NCBI RefSeq assembly: GCF_902686445.1
Contig: NC_062215.1
Coordinates: forward strand, 32,200,750 to 32,264,749
Reading direction: 5' to 3'
Length of the DNA stretch: 64,000 nt
DNA from: Sciurus carolinensis
Taxonomy: Eukaryota; Chordata; Mammalia; Rodentia; Sciuridae
The notes under the pieces were generated by a model. That model made no database searches and was not told where the DNA came from. It saw nothing but the letters and a program-made list of their open reading frames with translations. A program made the translations under genes and the position numbers. Shown piece by piece: positions 54,712 through 64,000 of this stretch (position 1 is the stretch's first letter; each line of letters begins with the position of its first letter).

Positions 54712-57700
54712 TGTCCCTCTTCCAGACCCCCATGATGACTGGAAGCTTTAAGACAGGGCTTTTTCCTGCAAATGCAATGTGTCCTCTTCAAAGTGGGAGG
54801 CTGTGTGCTTATTCCAAAGATTCCGCCTTTGCTCTGAGCACTTTCAAAGCTTTCACTGTGAACTCATATTCAGACTCTGGCATTTTCTTCTGAATATCCT
54901 CACTGGTGATAAATCTTTGGCCTTTGAAAGTGGATGTAATTTTTGGAAACCATCACCAGCCTTAGCTCCAAATGACTTGTGGCCAAGATTGATTATGCTG
55001 TTTTTGGACCAAAATGCAGTACGACTATAAAATAATAAGACTAGTTGTCTTGCATGACTTGGGAATAGAGTAGAAGGGAATCCCCCCTCCACCCCCCCAA
55101 AAAAAAGCGAATAAAGACAGGGCCTTCCTCAGTGATTTGTTTGAAGGAGACAGTGGCCACTTGGTGTCCATCTCACTGTGTTCCTAAAGCAACATGCCAG
55201 AGGTTGCATTGTATTTGATCTTTGCTGTCCATCACACACAGGAACCCATGCTAGATAAAGGGGCAGGGTAGTCTATGAGTTAGTGGAGACCTACTGTGGA
55301 GCACGTTGAAAGCAGAAATTGCCCCTTCAGAACTGCTCTGCCTGTTGGCAGGAGCTGTTTGTGGGGGCACCAGAGGCCAGCATGAAGGACGGCCACCCTC
55401 AGTGCTTCATTGCCCATTCCCTCCCCTGTGGGCAGTTATTGGCCTGCAGCTCTGGGAAGGAAACTCCAGTGCCCTGGGACCATTCTGCACTGATGTGAGT
55501 CTGCCTCCCAGCCCCACCTCCAGGCCACACACTGTGACCACACTGCCCCATCCAATGCCCTCACCTGGCATGGACTTTTCCTGGACATCAGGTCCCACTG
55601 GATCCAGAATTTGGGATATCTGCATTAAAGTTCTGCTCCCCGGGGGGCAGGGGGCAGGGATGGACGACTCATTTGCTGCAGAATGGCTAACAAAGCAAAG
55701 ACTCAAATGACAGGAACCTTACATCTCATTTTACAGTGATCAGTGCAGAATCCCCTGGGAGACTGAAGGGCTGGGTCCTCACTGGGGCTTGAAAGGTTTG
55801 GTGCTGGCTCTGAAGACATCCGGAGGCGTCTCTTTTAGGGAGAGAAGGGATGCCATGCCAGAAGTGTGAAGTCCCTCTTTGGAAGACCTCCTCTGAAGCT
55901 TGTGGTCTATCCCAGAAGTGATGTTGTAGCTCTGCCTGCCACAGATGAGGGGGAAACAGTGCACCCCCCAGCACACAGATATGCCAATGAACTGGCAGGA
56001 TGGTGGGGGTGGGGCGGGTTAGGAGCCCAGAGCTGTCAGGCACCTCCTGTGGCAGCCAGTGTTCAGTAAGAGGACACCTGCACCTGCCTGAGTGAAATGC
56101 TGGAGGGATGCTTGCAGACGTAGCAGGGTCAGAGGCCACAGGGTTGTCGCCAGGACCCATTCATTAGAACATAGTTCTCAAGTGCTAAGTACAGTGCCAT
56201 CTTCAGTGGAGCAGGCTCCTGGGTACAGGTGAGAGAAGCCCCTGAGTCAGAAAGGCCTGACTCACAGGGAAAGGGACAGGGATTCTCAGGAAGCCCTGCC
56301 TCTGTCTTCCCAGTCTGAGAGCTGGGGCAAAGCACAGCTTCTCAGGGCTGTTGGCGATTAGTGAGCTGACATTGGAACGCTGCTTGGGAGTTGCATTGGC
56401 AGTGCTGAGTATTACTATTTCAGGTGGAAGTCTGAAAGTAACCTCGCTGAAGCATTCTGATAAGTAACTCAATGGGGCTAGCGAGGGGGAAATTTCAGCC
56501 GTCTGGAGAGGGTTTCTCTTAAATATTTTTCTCTCAAGCAGAAAGGAGGAGTAGGGAGAGGGTTCTGAAGGAGTGTTTGTCGCCCGCGTTGCCTGGCCCA
56601 CAGAGGAAGGAGTAGTGTGAAACCCTGGGCTGCGGGGCTGGGTTGGGATGCCCTGTGTTCTTTTGCCTCCTCCTTAGACCTAGGCCCAAGGCATTGCCAG
56701 CCTCCTGGACTCCTTTGTCCCCACATGTGAACCCCCTTCCCAAGGTCATCTCTGCTTTCCCAGAACATTCCCGTCCTTCAAGACAGGGTTCAACTCTGAA
56801 GATTTTTGGTCAGAGGATGATTTCTCCATTCCAGAACCTCCTCTGCCACCATCAGCCACTGTTTTGGTCCTTCGGCTTGAACATCTGCTTCAGCTGGCCT
56901 TTCCAACTGGGTTAGGAGGCAGAGATGGTATGTTGGTGAGAGGTGCTGCTCCTGCCTGTCCGTTGTCGATTCGTTCTTCAAATTGGGTTGCTTGTCGCGC
57001 CCACTGCTCTGTCCCATGAAGCAACCCTGTCTTCTCCTTCCTCAGTCTCAGTCCCATGGGAGTTGCAGCCTCTTGGGGGGGGGTCAGTTTTCTGCAGACC
57101 TCTTTGGCAGCTGGTGTGGATGGTGCAGAGTAGGGAGGAGGGCTGTGGGCATGGGGGGGCCACTTTGGGAATGGTGGCCCCACCCCCAGGCAGCCCTCTT
57201 GATTCTTCCTGTGCTGATATGCTCTTGGCTCCGTGGTGTGGGGTCATAGGCTGTACTCCCTCACCCACTTCTTGGTCTCCTCCTGCCTTCTCCCAGAGGT
57301 GGGGGGAAGTACACCCACCAGCAAGCAAACCGATGCTTCTGTCCTTGAGATTCCATTTAGACACTCTGGGGCATTGATCAGCCTTGAGACTTTAGAGGAT
57401 GTCACCACCACCACTGTGTCCAGGGAGTGATGGAGCCATTTGTGCTTTCCCCCTGGGGAGTGTTCGAGCACCAGAGGCAGATTGACCAGCCTGGCCCACA
57501 GATGGCCTTCTGCAGAAGTCAGTACTTCAGGCCCATTATCCCAGAGGTCACTTGATATTTAAATTGGTGGTGATTGGGGGTCTAGGGACTGGTGTAGCAC
57601 CCAAAGGAGCTTGGTCCCTGGTGCTCTCACATCTTCTAGCCAACTCCTGTGGCTTACCTGTGAAAGTCACGTGCCGTGTTCAGAGTACCACATCACACCT

Positions 57701-57785
57701 GAGGTCTGCTCAGGCATCTCGGCTCCAGAAATCTCTATATTCTCTTAGAAAATCCCCAGCCCGGGAGATTAAGAGGGAAAAATTA
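54710..57785. other. Non-coding sequence, nothing recognised
   Basis: Three kilobases without a secure repeat or exon. Dense overlapping frames on both strands between 55.3 and 57.4 kb (up to 144 codons) have no domain. A nine-base G run lies at 57075-57083 and a C-rich tract near 55083-55100. Confidence 0.45.
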
Positions 57786-58560
57786 CAGATCTGAGCAGCT
57801 GAGGAGCAATTTAATTAAAAACAAAAGGAAATGTAAATGAATTAGCCCAAAGTCTTCTTGGGGCCCTTTCATTGGCAGGGGAGGACCCTGAGAGGAGCAG
57901 CTTAAGGTTTTCTTTTATTTATTTTTAAGTTCTGTTGTAATCAAACCCCTAGGCTTCTTGGGCGGAGGATTTCCCACACGGTCTGGCTTGTGGGAAGCAT
58001 TTGTCTCTGTTAATCTATATGGGGAAGGGTAGTAAATCTACAGGAATGGGCTGCTGGCCCCTGTGCTATTTCACAGGGGTATTTAAAGTAACAGCACCTG
58101 ACTGCTTAGCAGCAGCTCACGATTTTTCTGCTTCAGAAGGCAAAATATCTCATGAGTCGTACCACATATATATAAATGATTTGAAGAATTAGGGTGCAGC
58201 AAATAGTACAGTTTGCAGCAAAGAACTGAGGACTTCATCAAGTTATAAAGTCAGCAGGCGGAGGGAAGGCGGGGGCGGGCCCGCGGGCACAGCTCAGGTG
58301 TGCCATGTGGCCTGTCATCCTTGTTTAATTTCCTTTTTCCTTGGTCCCAATTTGAATTGCCAAAATATGTTAGATTGCAGTGCATTATTTCATTTGCCTG
58401 CTTTGTAATTCCTCTTTACCTCAAACAGATGAAAAACACGGCACTAAAGCAAATTGACAGCTCTTGAAATGAGAAAGATCTTTATCCTTCAGAGTGTTGA
58501 TGTAGAAATAAATGAAAGAAAAACATGCTTGTTGGGTCTTGAAGCGGCTTGAATGGGTGC
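57785..58560. promoter_or_regulatory. Large AT-rich, repeat-free island; candidate conserved non-coding element
   Basis: About 775 bases with no recognised repeat, containing TTAATTAA (57811-57818), several ATTTAAA and TAAAT strings and a small GC-rich insert near 58258-58290. It is the longest repeat-free, AT-rich island in the window. Function is inferred. Confidence 0.4.
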
Positions 58561-59420
58561 TTTTTTTTTGTTTGTTTGTTTTTTAAGGGTAGATGTGGGT
58601 TTTTCCTTCTCCCTCCCTTTTTCCCCTTTAGGGAGTTGTGTGGCTTGGGGATTAAGAAGGGGAGTTGGTTATTCTGTCAATACTCATTTGTAGAGATCTG
58701 GGTCATGATTTCTACATGAAGAGGAGGCCAGAGATTTCCACCCTAGGGGTCCACAGAATGAATGTGGGGTCCTGAGGTTGACTTCATGACTTCAAAAGAA
58801 ATCTATCAGGCACCTGGGATTTCCCCACCCCAAACCCCATGAAGACCAACTAAAAGGTCAAGTGTGCTTATTTTAGACAGTACCCCATCCCACCCTGTCC
58901 CAAATCACCCCATTCCACCAAAAGCTTCCCTGACAACTACAGTGTGTTTTAACAAGTAACCTTCTGTACCTCAATAGTCCTAAGCTAGTGAATTCAATTT
59001 GCTTGGTATATAAAAATATTTCAAAACACAACATGCATTTTTGACTTAAAAAAAGAAAAGTGGGAAAGCACTGGATTTGATGCTTTCTTCTCTCTGATTT
59101 TTTTTATCTTGCAAAATCTTAGTGAGACTCAAGCATTTATTAAGGACTTCTGTATCCTAGTAGGCGTTAGGTAGGATGTGCAGGACCAGTCGCGAAGTCC
59201 CGAAGACTAGGGTGGTGGGGACTGCCAACCCAGAGGTTCATGTGACCCAATAACGTGTGCCAGTGCCAAATACCAGAAACAGGTAAGACACACGTATCTT
59301 TCCACTCTCGTACACATGAGCCTTGTTTGCCGACTCTATCCAAATCAACAGAAATTAGGGCATAATTGTTTGCATTGTAAACCGATCTGCCAGAGTTTCT
59401 TGAAATAATGAGCCCCCTTG
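58560..59420. other. Non-coding sequence with a T-rich simple tract
   Basis: A T-rich TTTG tract lies at 58561-58585. No exon or secure repeat is recognised. Confidence 0.45.
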
Positions 59421-60020
59421 TGGTTTCTTTTTATTATTATTGTACATTTTTATTTTTAAATAGTTTAGGACTCACAAGAGGTTGTAAAAATAGTACAAAG
59501 GTCCCTGGCGTGCCTTTCACCCGGCTTCCCACGATGATACCACCGCCCAGACCCGTAGCACGCTGTTCAAACAGGAAACCAGCGTTGGTTCAGCCTCATG
59601 TCATCAATTTTCAGAAGTACTTTGCGAGGGGTGGGGGCCACGTGTGTGCGCACAGTTCCTTGAAGTGTTATTACATGTGGGTTCCAGGGAGCAGCATCAC
59701 AGTCCGGGCACAGAACCGTCCCGTTGGCACCAGGACACTCCTCGCGTTTGCCTTGGTAGTCACACTGTCCCCACCCCTCCCCAGGCAGTCGCTGATCTGC
59801 TCTCCAGCACAATAATCTCGACATTTTGAGAATGCTGTAGAAATGGAATCATGCAGCATGTCGTGAGCCTTAGAGATTGACTTTTTTTTCCCTCGGCCTG
59901 ATTCCCTTGAGAACCTTCCAAGTTGTGTGCCAGTGGTCTGCTGCGTTTTTATTTTGAGGATTCTATTGTAGGGTGTACCCCTGTTTGTTTTCCCATTCCT
60001 CGTGTGCTTCTAAAATACTT
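59420..60020. mobile_element. Ancient L1 3' fragment
   Basis: Contains 'gaatgctgtagaaatggaatc', 'atgcagcatgtcgtgagcc', 'ttcccttgagaaccttccaag' and a 'ggtgtacccctgtttgtttt' end, the pattern of old L1M-type 3' sequence. Diverged; orientation and subfamily are not resolved. Confidence 0.65.
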
Positions 60021-60169
60021 TTTATTTGCAGACGACTCATTGGAGCATAGTTCATAAAGCCAGGCACCCTGACGAGGTCAGACCTCACTCATTCATACAG
60101 ATTTCGCTAAATTGGCACATGCGCTAATCAGTACAAAGTCTGCGAGTCCATTGTGCAGCCCTCTGCCTC

Positions 60170-60370
60170 GCAGATATTTGCTGAGCATCTGGGACTGGGA
60201 TATAAACTGGCAATAACACGGGGCGGTCGCTTCCTGCTGGCCAAATGCTTTCCTGTATGTGATGTCAATAATTTCTACTTGTCAAGGCTGAGGGGAAGGT
60301 AAACGATGATGATCCTTCTCATGCAAGTGGCAGTGGTGGGGTAGAATTTGAACCCAGGACCCCCCAAGTT
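60170..60370 (-). mobile_element. MIR SINE, antisense
   Basis: Contains 'gctgagcatctgggactggg', 'gaatttgaacccaggacccc' and the 'ctgaggggaaggtaaacg' core. Confidence 0.65.
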
Positions 60371-60399
60371 CTCTTTATCTCCCACTGTGGCTTTGCCCC

Positions 60400-60505
60400 T
60401 GGCTGCAGAGTCACTTCGAGCCAGTTTACTCCTCTGGAAAAAGAGTGGGCTGGGCTCCTCTGTCTTTTTGGTTCTCTCTGCCTCAGAGATTTTATGATCC
60501 TCTCT
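60400..60505 (+). mobile_element. MIR-type SINE fragment
   Basis: Shows 'agtttactcctctggaaaaag', 'gtgggctgggctcctctgtc' and 'gagattttatgatcctctc', consistent with the MIR3 3' half. Confidence 0.55.
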
Positions 60506-61795
60506 GAACAAGAAGTAACTTTGCCAAGTGCCTAAATTCTCCGCCTGTAGCTGCACTTGAACTTTGTTCTCAGCAGCATTGTGTTAGCCGCTATTTGAGG
60601 ATGCTTGGGGAATTTAAAAGTAACAAGCTAGAACGCCTTTTAAAAATAGTCTTGCCGGCCTGAGTTTCCTTCATTTTGCTAATTTTTGACAAGGTCTTTG
60701 GGTCAGGACTAGCACTGAGCAATCCAGTGAGTCTATGGCCCAGGACTCTGGGGATGACTTTAGGGGACAAGGGGTCCAGGAAGATTGGCCATCAGGCACC
60801 CAAAGGGAAGGAACAGGAGCTAATTTGGGCACCATTAAAGCCCCACAGAGAGGCCTTGGGGACGGGTGGGGTGGGAGCCTGGTGCTATACAGTTCACAGA
60901 ATTCTTCCTCATGCCAAAATTGGGCTGTGGAACAGAGGCAGCTGCTATTTTGGGTATCTAAGTGCTACTTCTGCTGAATTGGGCCTGAGCAGCTTGGGGC
61001 AGTGGAGCTGAGGTGCTCTGAGTCTTTGAAACTCTAGAAAAGGCCCCCCAGGACCCCTGGAGAAGGGATTCCTATGCTGGGTGGGAAATGGAGGGCTGAC
61101 CTCTAGGTCATTTGTAACTCTGAGTCTCTGATTCTGAGGTGGATGCAACTTGCTCTCTCCTCTAGTTACTGACATCCACCCCAAGACCCAGCTGAGTTAA
61201 TCAGAATCACAGACTGGTCTTGGGAGGCCTGTGGCATGTCACCTCCCCCTCCCTCAGTGCAGTCAAGGCAGGTAGTGGCTCTGGAATCTGATGGACCAGA
61301 GCCTGCCTCCCATCTGGGTGGCAGAAAGGGACGGTGGGGAATAGGGAGGCATGGGGGTGTGGTGTGGAGGTGTCGGGAACCCACATTTTTTTTCATCTCT
61401 GCTTTGCAGCCAGCTCTGTTGGGCAGACAGAAAAGCCCCATGGAGTCTAGTTTAGTGGATAAATGTGTCACCTTGGCTAAGTGCTCCCTCTCCTTAGGCC
61501 TTCATCCTCACCAGCTAGTCTGTTAGAGAGTGGAGCAGAAGGATGTCTGAGCCCTGCGTTGGAGACTCGTGTGCTCAGAAGTTCCCTGCCTCCGGGGTCC
61601 TAGCCTTTCTGAGATACAGACAAGCCCTCCGCCCCATCATCAAGTCATGTAATTTACTCTCCCTGTTTTGCAGGCAGAAAGAAGCGGCCAATGGCCTGAG
61701 GGACAGAAAATGGAATTGGGACCTAGACTTTCCAAGCCTTCAAAACTCCTTTCTCCTCCCCTCCCCCCCGCCCGAGCGGATGGCTGCAGCCACGC
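60505..61795. other. Non-coding sequence with possible MIR scraps
   Basis: Possible MIR fragments lie at about 61070-61140 ('gacctctaggtcatttgtaac') and 61440-61510 ('gtgtcaccttggctaagtg'). No exon is recognised. Confidence 0.45.
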
Positions 61796-62060
61796 TTGTC
61801 ACCGTCCGAGATTGCATTGGCCACAGGAGATGTGGATGATTTTTCCATTTGGTCCTGATGTTTATTTCATGCCCATCAATATCAGCCCGTATTAGGACAG
61901 ATGAGGTGGTTATTTACAGGCTGTGCATTTTCACACTTGGTAATTATAAACCCTTCCCCTGTTCGGTCAGAGTCGTGGAGATCCATTTTGGCAATTAGCA
62001 GTTTAGTATTTGTTTAATGGGAATGCAAGAGAGTGTTACGGCACATCAGTGCTCTCCTAA
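61795..62060. promoter_or_regulatory. AT-rich, repeat-free island; candidate conserved non-coding element
   Basis: Unique A/T-rich sequence with TAATTA (61941-61946) and CAATTAG (61992-61998). Function is inferred. Confidence 0.3.
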
Positions 62061-62202
62061 TGATTTGCCTCTCTCCTCTGGAGCTGGCAGGTTTGGGCCT
62101 TTTTCACGGTAGGTGAGGCCTGATGGGGAGAGGTGGGAGAGTGGGAGAAGGGAGCATTAGGCAGCCTGCCTGCCACTCCCCTCCCCCAGAGCACACGTCC
62201 AT

Positions 62203-62240
62203 GCACGCACACACACACGCACGCACGCACGCAAGCAAGC
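62203..62240. repeat. (CA)/(CGCA) microsatellite
   Basis: CA units merge into repeated ACGC and then AAGC units over about 38 bases. Confidence 0.92.
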
Positions 62241-63155
62241 ACTCAAAACCAGTGCTGCAAATGGGCCCTAGATTTCCAGAGCACAGCAGCCGCCACTCGA
62301 AGGAGCCTCACACACAAGAGGCCGTTAGGCCAGATGCCATTTCCGTGTGGCAGCTGTCAGCCTGCCGGATCCAACTGCTTCTCCTCAAACAGCTCATGCC
62401 CGGACTCTCCTTGTCCCTCTCCACCACCTCCCTTCCTGTGCCTCCTCCTCTCCCAGCCTCAGCTCTGATAACCCCAGGGAGAGCCTCCTGCCATCCCGCT
62501 GGCTGCTGCTGGGACCCCAGGCTTTGTCTGCACAGCTAACGTGGAGCTTCTGCCCCAGCCATACGTCACACAAGCAGACTGTTAGTCGTGTCTTCTGGGA
62601 TTGCTCCCCCAAAATCATGCTAATCCTGTTAGTGGCTGTTCCTTGGTGTGACCTATTTGCAGTGGGAAAACACACTGCATTGGGTATGGCTCCCAGCTTA
62701 ACTACGTGGGGAATGTGTGTGTGTCTGTGTGCACGCATGTGTGTACCCTGCTCAGTGAGGGGATTGCCTGGTGGGGCAGTGAATTGGGCCAGCATCTGTT
62801 CTGATGAGCACATTCTAAGTACTAGGCTCTCACTGCTACCACCTAAACCCTCCTCCCAACTGCGATGGGAAGCACTCTGCATTCCTGGTCTCCCTGCACA
62901 ATGTAAACTGTCATGGGCTAAGTCCTGGACTGTGGCCTAGAGGCCCCCTACCAGGGCCAGCTCTGCTGTCAGTTTGCCCTGTGATCTCTAGCTTAAAATC
63001 TGCCCATCTAAGCGAAAGAGACCCCTGCATCCTCCTCTTCCTTTACCTCTTCATTCATCCCCAGCTCCTCTGAGCCTGCCAGGGCGGTATACACTGGTCT
63101 CTTGAGGTTACCTGATCATGTCTCTTAACTTTCTTGCAGAGTTTTAAGGCAGTGT
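62240..63155. other. Non-coding sequence, nothing recognised
   Basis: A 197-codon plus-strand frame (62347-62940) overlaps a 162-codon minus-strand frame over the same bases; neither has a domain. Confidence 0.45.
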
Positions 63156-63245
63156 TTGTTGGTTCATCCAGCACAGTGGCACTACACTAAGCCCTAGGGA
63201 TTTAAAAACTAGAACACAATAAAGGGGGTCTAGCAGGAAATGAAG
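63155..63245 (-). mobile_element. L2 LINE 3' fragment, antisense
   Basis: Shows 'ggttcatccagcacagtggc', 'actacactaagccctaggg' and 'actagaacacaataaaggg'. Confidence 0.55.
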
Positions 63246-63450
63246 GGATGAATCCGGTTTTATATGCTGGCTCCAGAATTTACCACGCGTGTGATCCCAG
63301 GGAAGTCACTTAATCTCAAAGAGCCACAATTTCCTCACCTATAAAATGGGTATGATAATATCTACCTCAGAGCTCCTGGAAGAATTAAGTGAGCTTTGCA
63401 AATTGCCTATTAAGCTGCAGTAAAACGGTAGCTATTACAGTAATCATTAT
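63245..63450 (+). mobile_element. MIR SINE, near full length
   Basis: Contains 'tgctggctccagaatttacc', 'gatcccagggaagtcactta', 'cacaatttcctcacctataa' and 'aatgggtatgataatatc'. Confidence 0.88.
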
Positions 63451-63910
63451 TTTTTGGGTGAGTAGACATTTCATAACCTAGAGTCTGATAAATAAGCATG
63501 CAGTCCGGATCCCAAGCAGGAGCCTCTTGCCTTAGGTAGGTAACCGCCTAAATCTCCAAGGTGGGGTTTTCTGGAGGCTTCTTACCCACCGGTCCCTGTA
63601 GGCAGCTGTCCCTTTGTTATCTGCTTTGTTAACTGCTATCTGATAAACGCTGGTATTTGGTTTTATTTAAGTTGAATGGAATGACCCACAAGAATTAAGA
63701 AGAAATAAATAAAAGTAGGGAAAAATAGGGTTGATAAAGCAGGGTCTTTCTAATGGGTAATAGAATATTCTGGTCATATTAAGGCCTGGAAGGCTTCTGT
63801 GAAGAGTGTAGGAAATGTACTTGATGCCCCTGAACTGGAGACCAAAGAAGTGGTTAAAATGGTAAATTTTATGTCATATGTATTTTACCACAATTTAAAA
63901 AAAAATTAGG
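63450..63910. other. Non-coding sequence, nothing recognised
   Basis: A/T-rich unique sequence ending in an A run next to the ID. No exon is recognised. Confidence 0.45.
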
Positions 63911-64000
63911 GGCTAGGGTTGTAGCTTGGTGGTAGAGTGTTCACCTAGCACGTGTGAGGCACTGAATTCAATCATCAGCACCCCATAAAAATAAATAAAG
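63910..64000 (+). mobile_element. ID SINE, running off the window end
   Basis: An ID body ('ggggctagggttgtagcttgg', 'cacctagcacgtgtgaggc') with the start of the AT-rich 'ccataaaaataaataaag' tail. The right boundary is outside the window. Confidence 0.9.

Noticed and set aside
58258..58290. CpG island promoter
   Set aside because: The GC-rich stretch is only about 30 bases long and has few CpG; no transcription-start features accompany it.
1..64000. Bacterial features, CRISPR arrays, operons or phage genes
   Set aside because: The repeat content (ID, MIR, L2, L1, MER) is mammalian; no direct-repeat array with regular spacers and no operon-like gene order is present.
1..64000. Intact endogenous retrovirus
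   Set aside because: Only solitary old MaLR-like LTR fragments were seen; no internal retroviral coding region was recognised.

Overview
This is mammalian nuclear DNA, most likely from a squirrel-family (sciurid) rodent. The main evidence is a set of tRNA-derived ID SINEs, some ending in the AATAAATAAA-type tails familiar from ground squirrels and marmots. One B1-plus-deleted-ID composite SINE (B1-dID) and an L1 3'-end fragment with a squirrel-like 3' sequence support this. Many old mammal-wide repeats (MIR, L2, MER5A, MER20, Tigger, MaLR/MLT1-like LTRs) lie behind them. Species and locus cannot be fixed by reading alone.

I find no convincing protein-coding exon, CpG-island promoter, tRNA, rRNA or known small RNA. 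Open frames are short, overlap on both strands, often run through repeats, and have no recognisable domain. The longest (minus strand, 23846-24721, 291 codons) is also read as spurious. The window is therefore best described as one large intron or an intergenic stretch.

Layout. 0-9 kb: mostly unique sequence with MIR fragments, a long degraded L2 (about 3.6-4.5 kb) and two AT-rich islands (5.2-5.4 and 6.5-7.0 kb). 8.8-17.7 kb: an ID inside a MIR, L2 pieces, an AT-rich island with a perfect AP-1 heptamer (14.7 kb), an MLT1-like LTR (15.0-15.4 kb) and a purine tract beside an old ID. 18.4-19.3 kb: a non-repetitive island with a perfect octamer. 19.9-20.1 kb: a degenerate TGGA repeat. 20-27 kb: MIRs, an L1 3' fragment with target-site duplication, MER20 and an LTR-like fragment. 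28-40 kb: L2s, the B1-dID, a MER5A and two IDs, one splitting an L2. 40-48 kb: AT-rich islands (41.4-42.1, 44.8-45.1, 46.8-47.0 kb), the first holding a 29-base micro-exon-like element, then two IDs in opposite orientation. 48-60 kb: an LTR, a fossil Tigger transposon, a 44-base TG microsatellite, a further AT-rich island (57.8-58.6 kb) and an ancient L1. 60-64 kb: MIRs, one more island and an ID cut off by the window end.

If the window has a function it is probably regulatory: about a dozen repeat-free, AT-rich islands with homeodomain, POU, SOX or AP-1-like motifs are spread between repeats. That they are conserved enhancers is inference; no alignment was available. I did not find a new biological system here.
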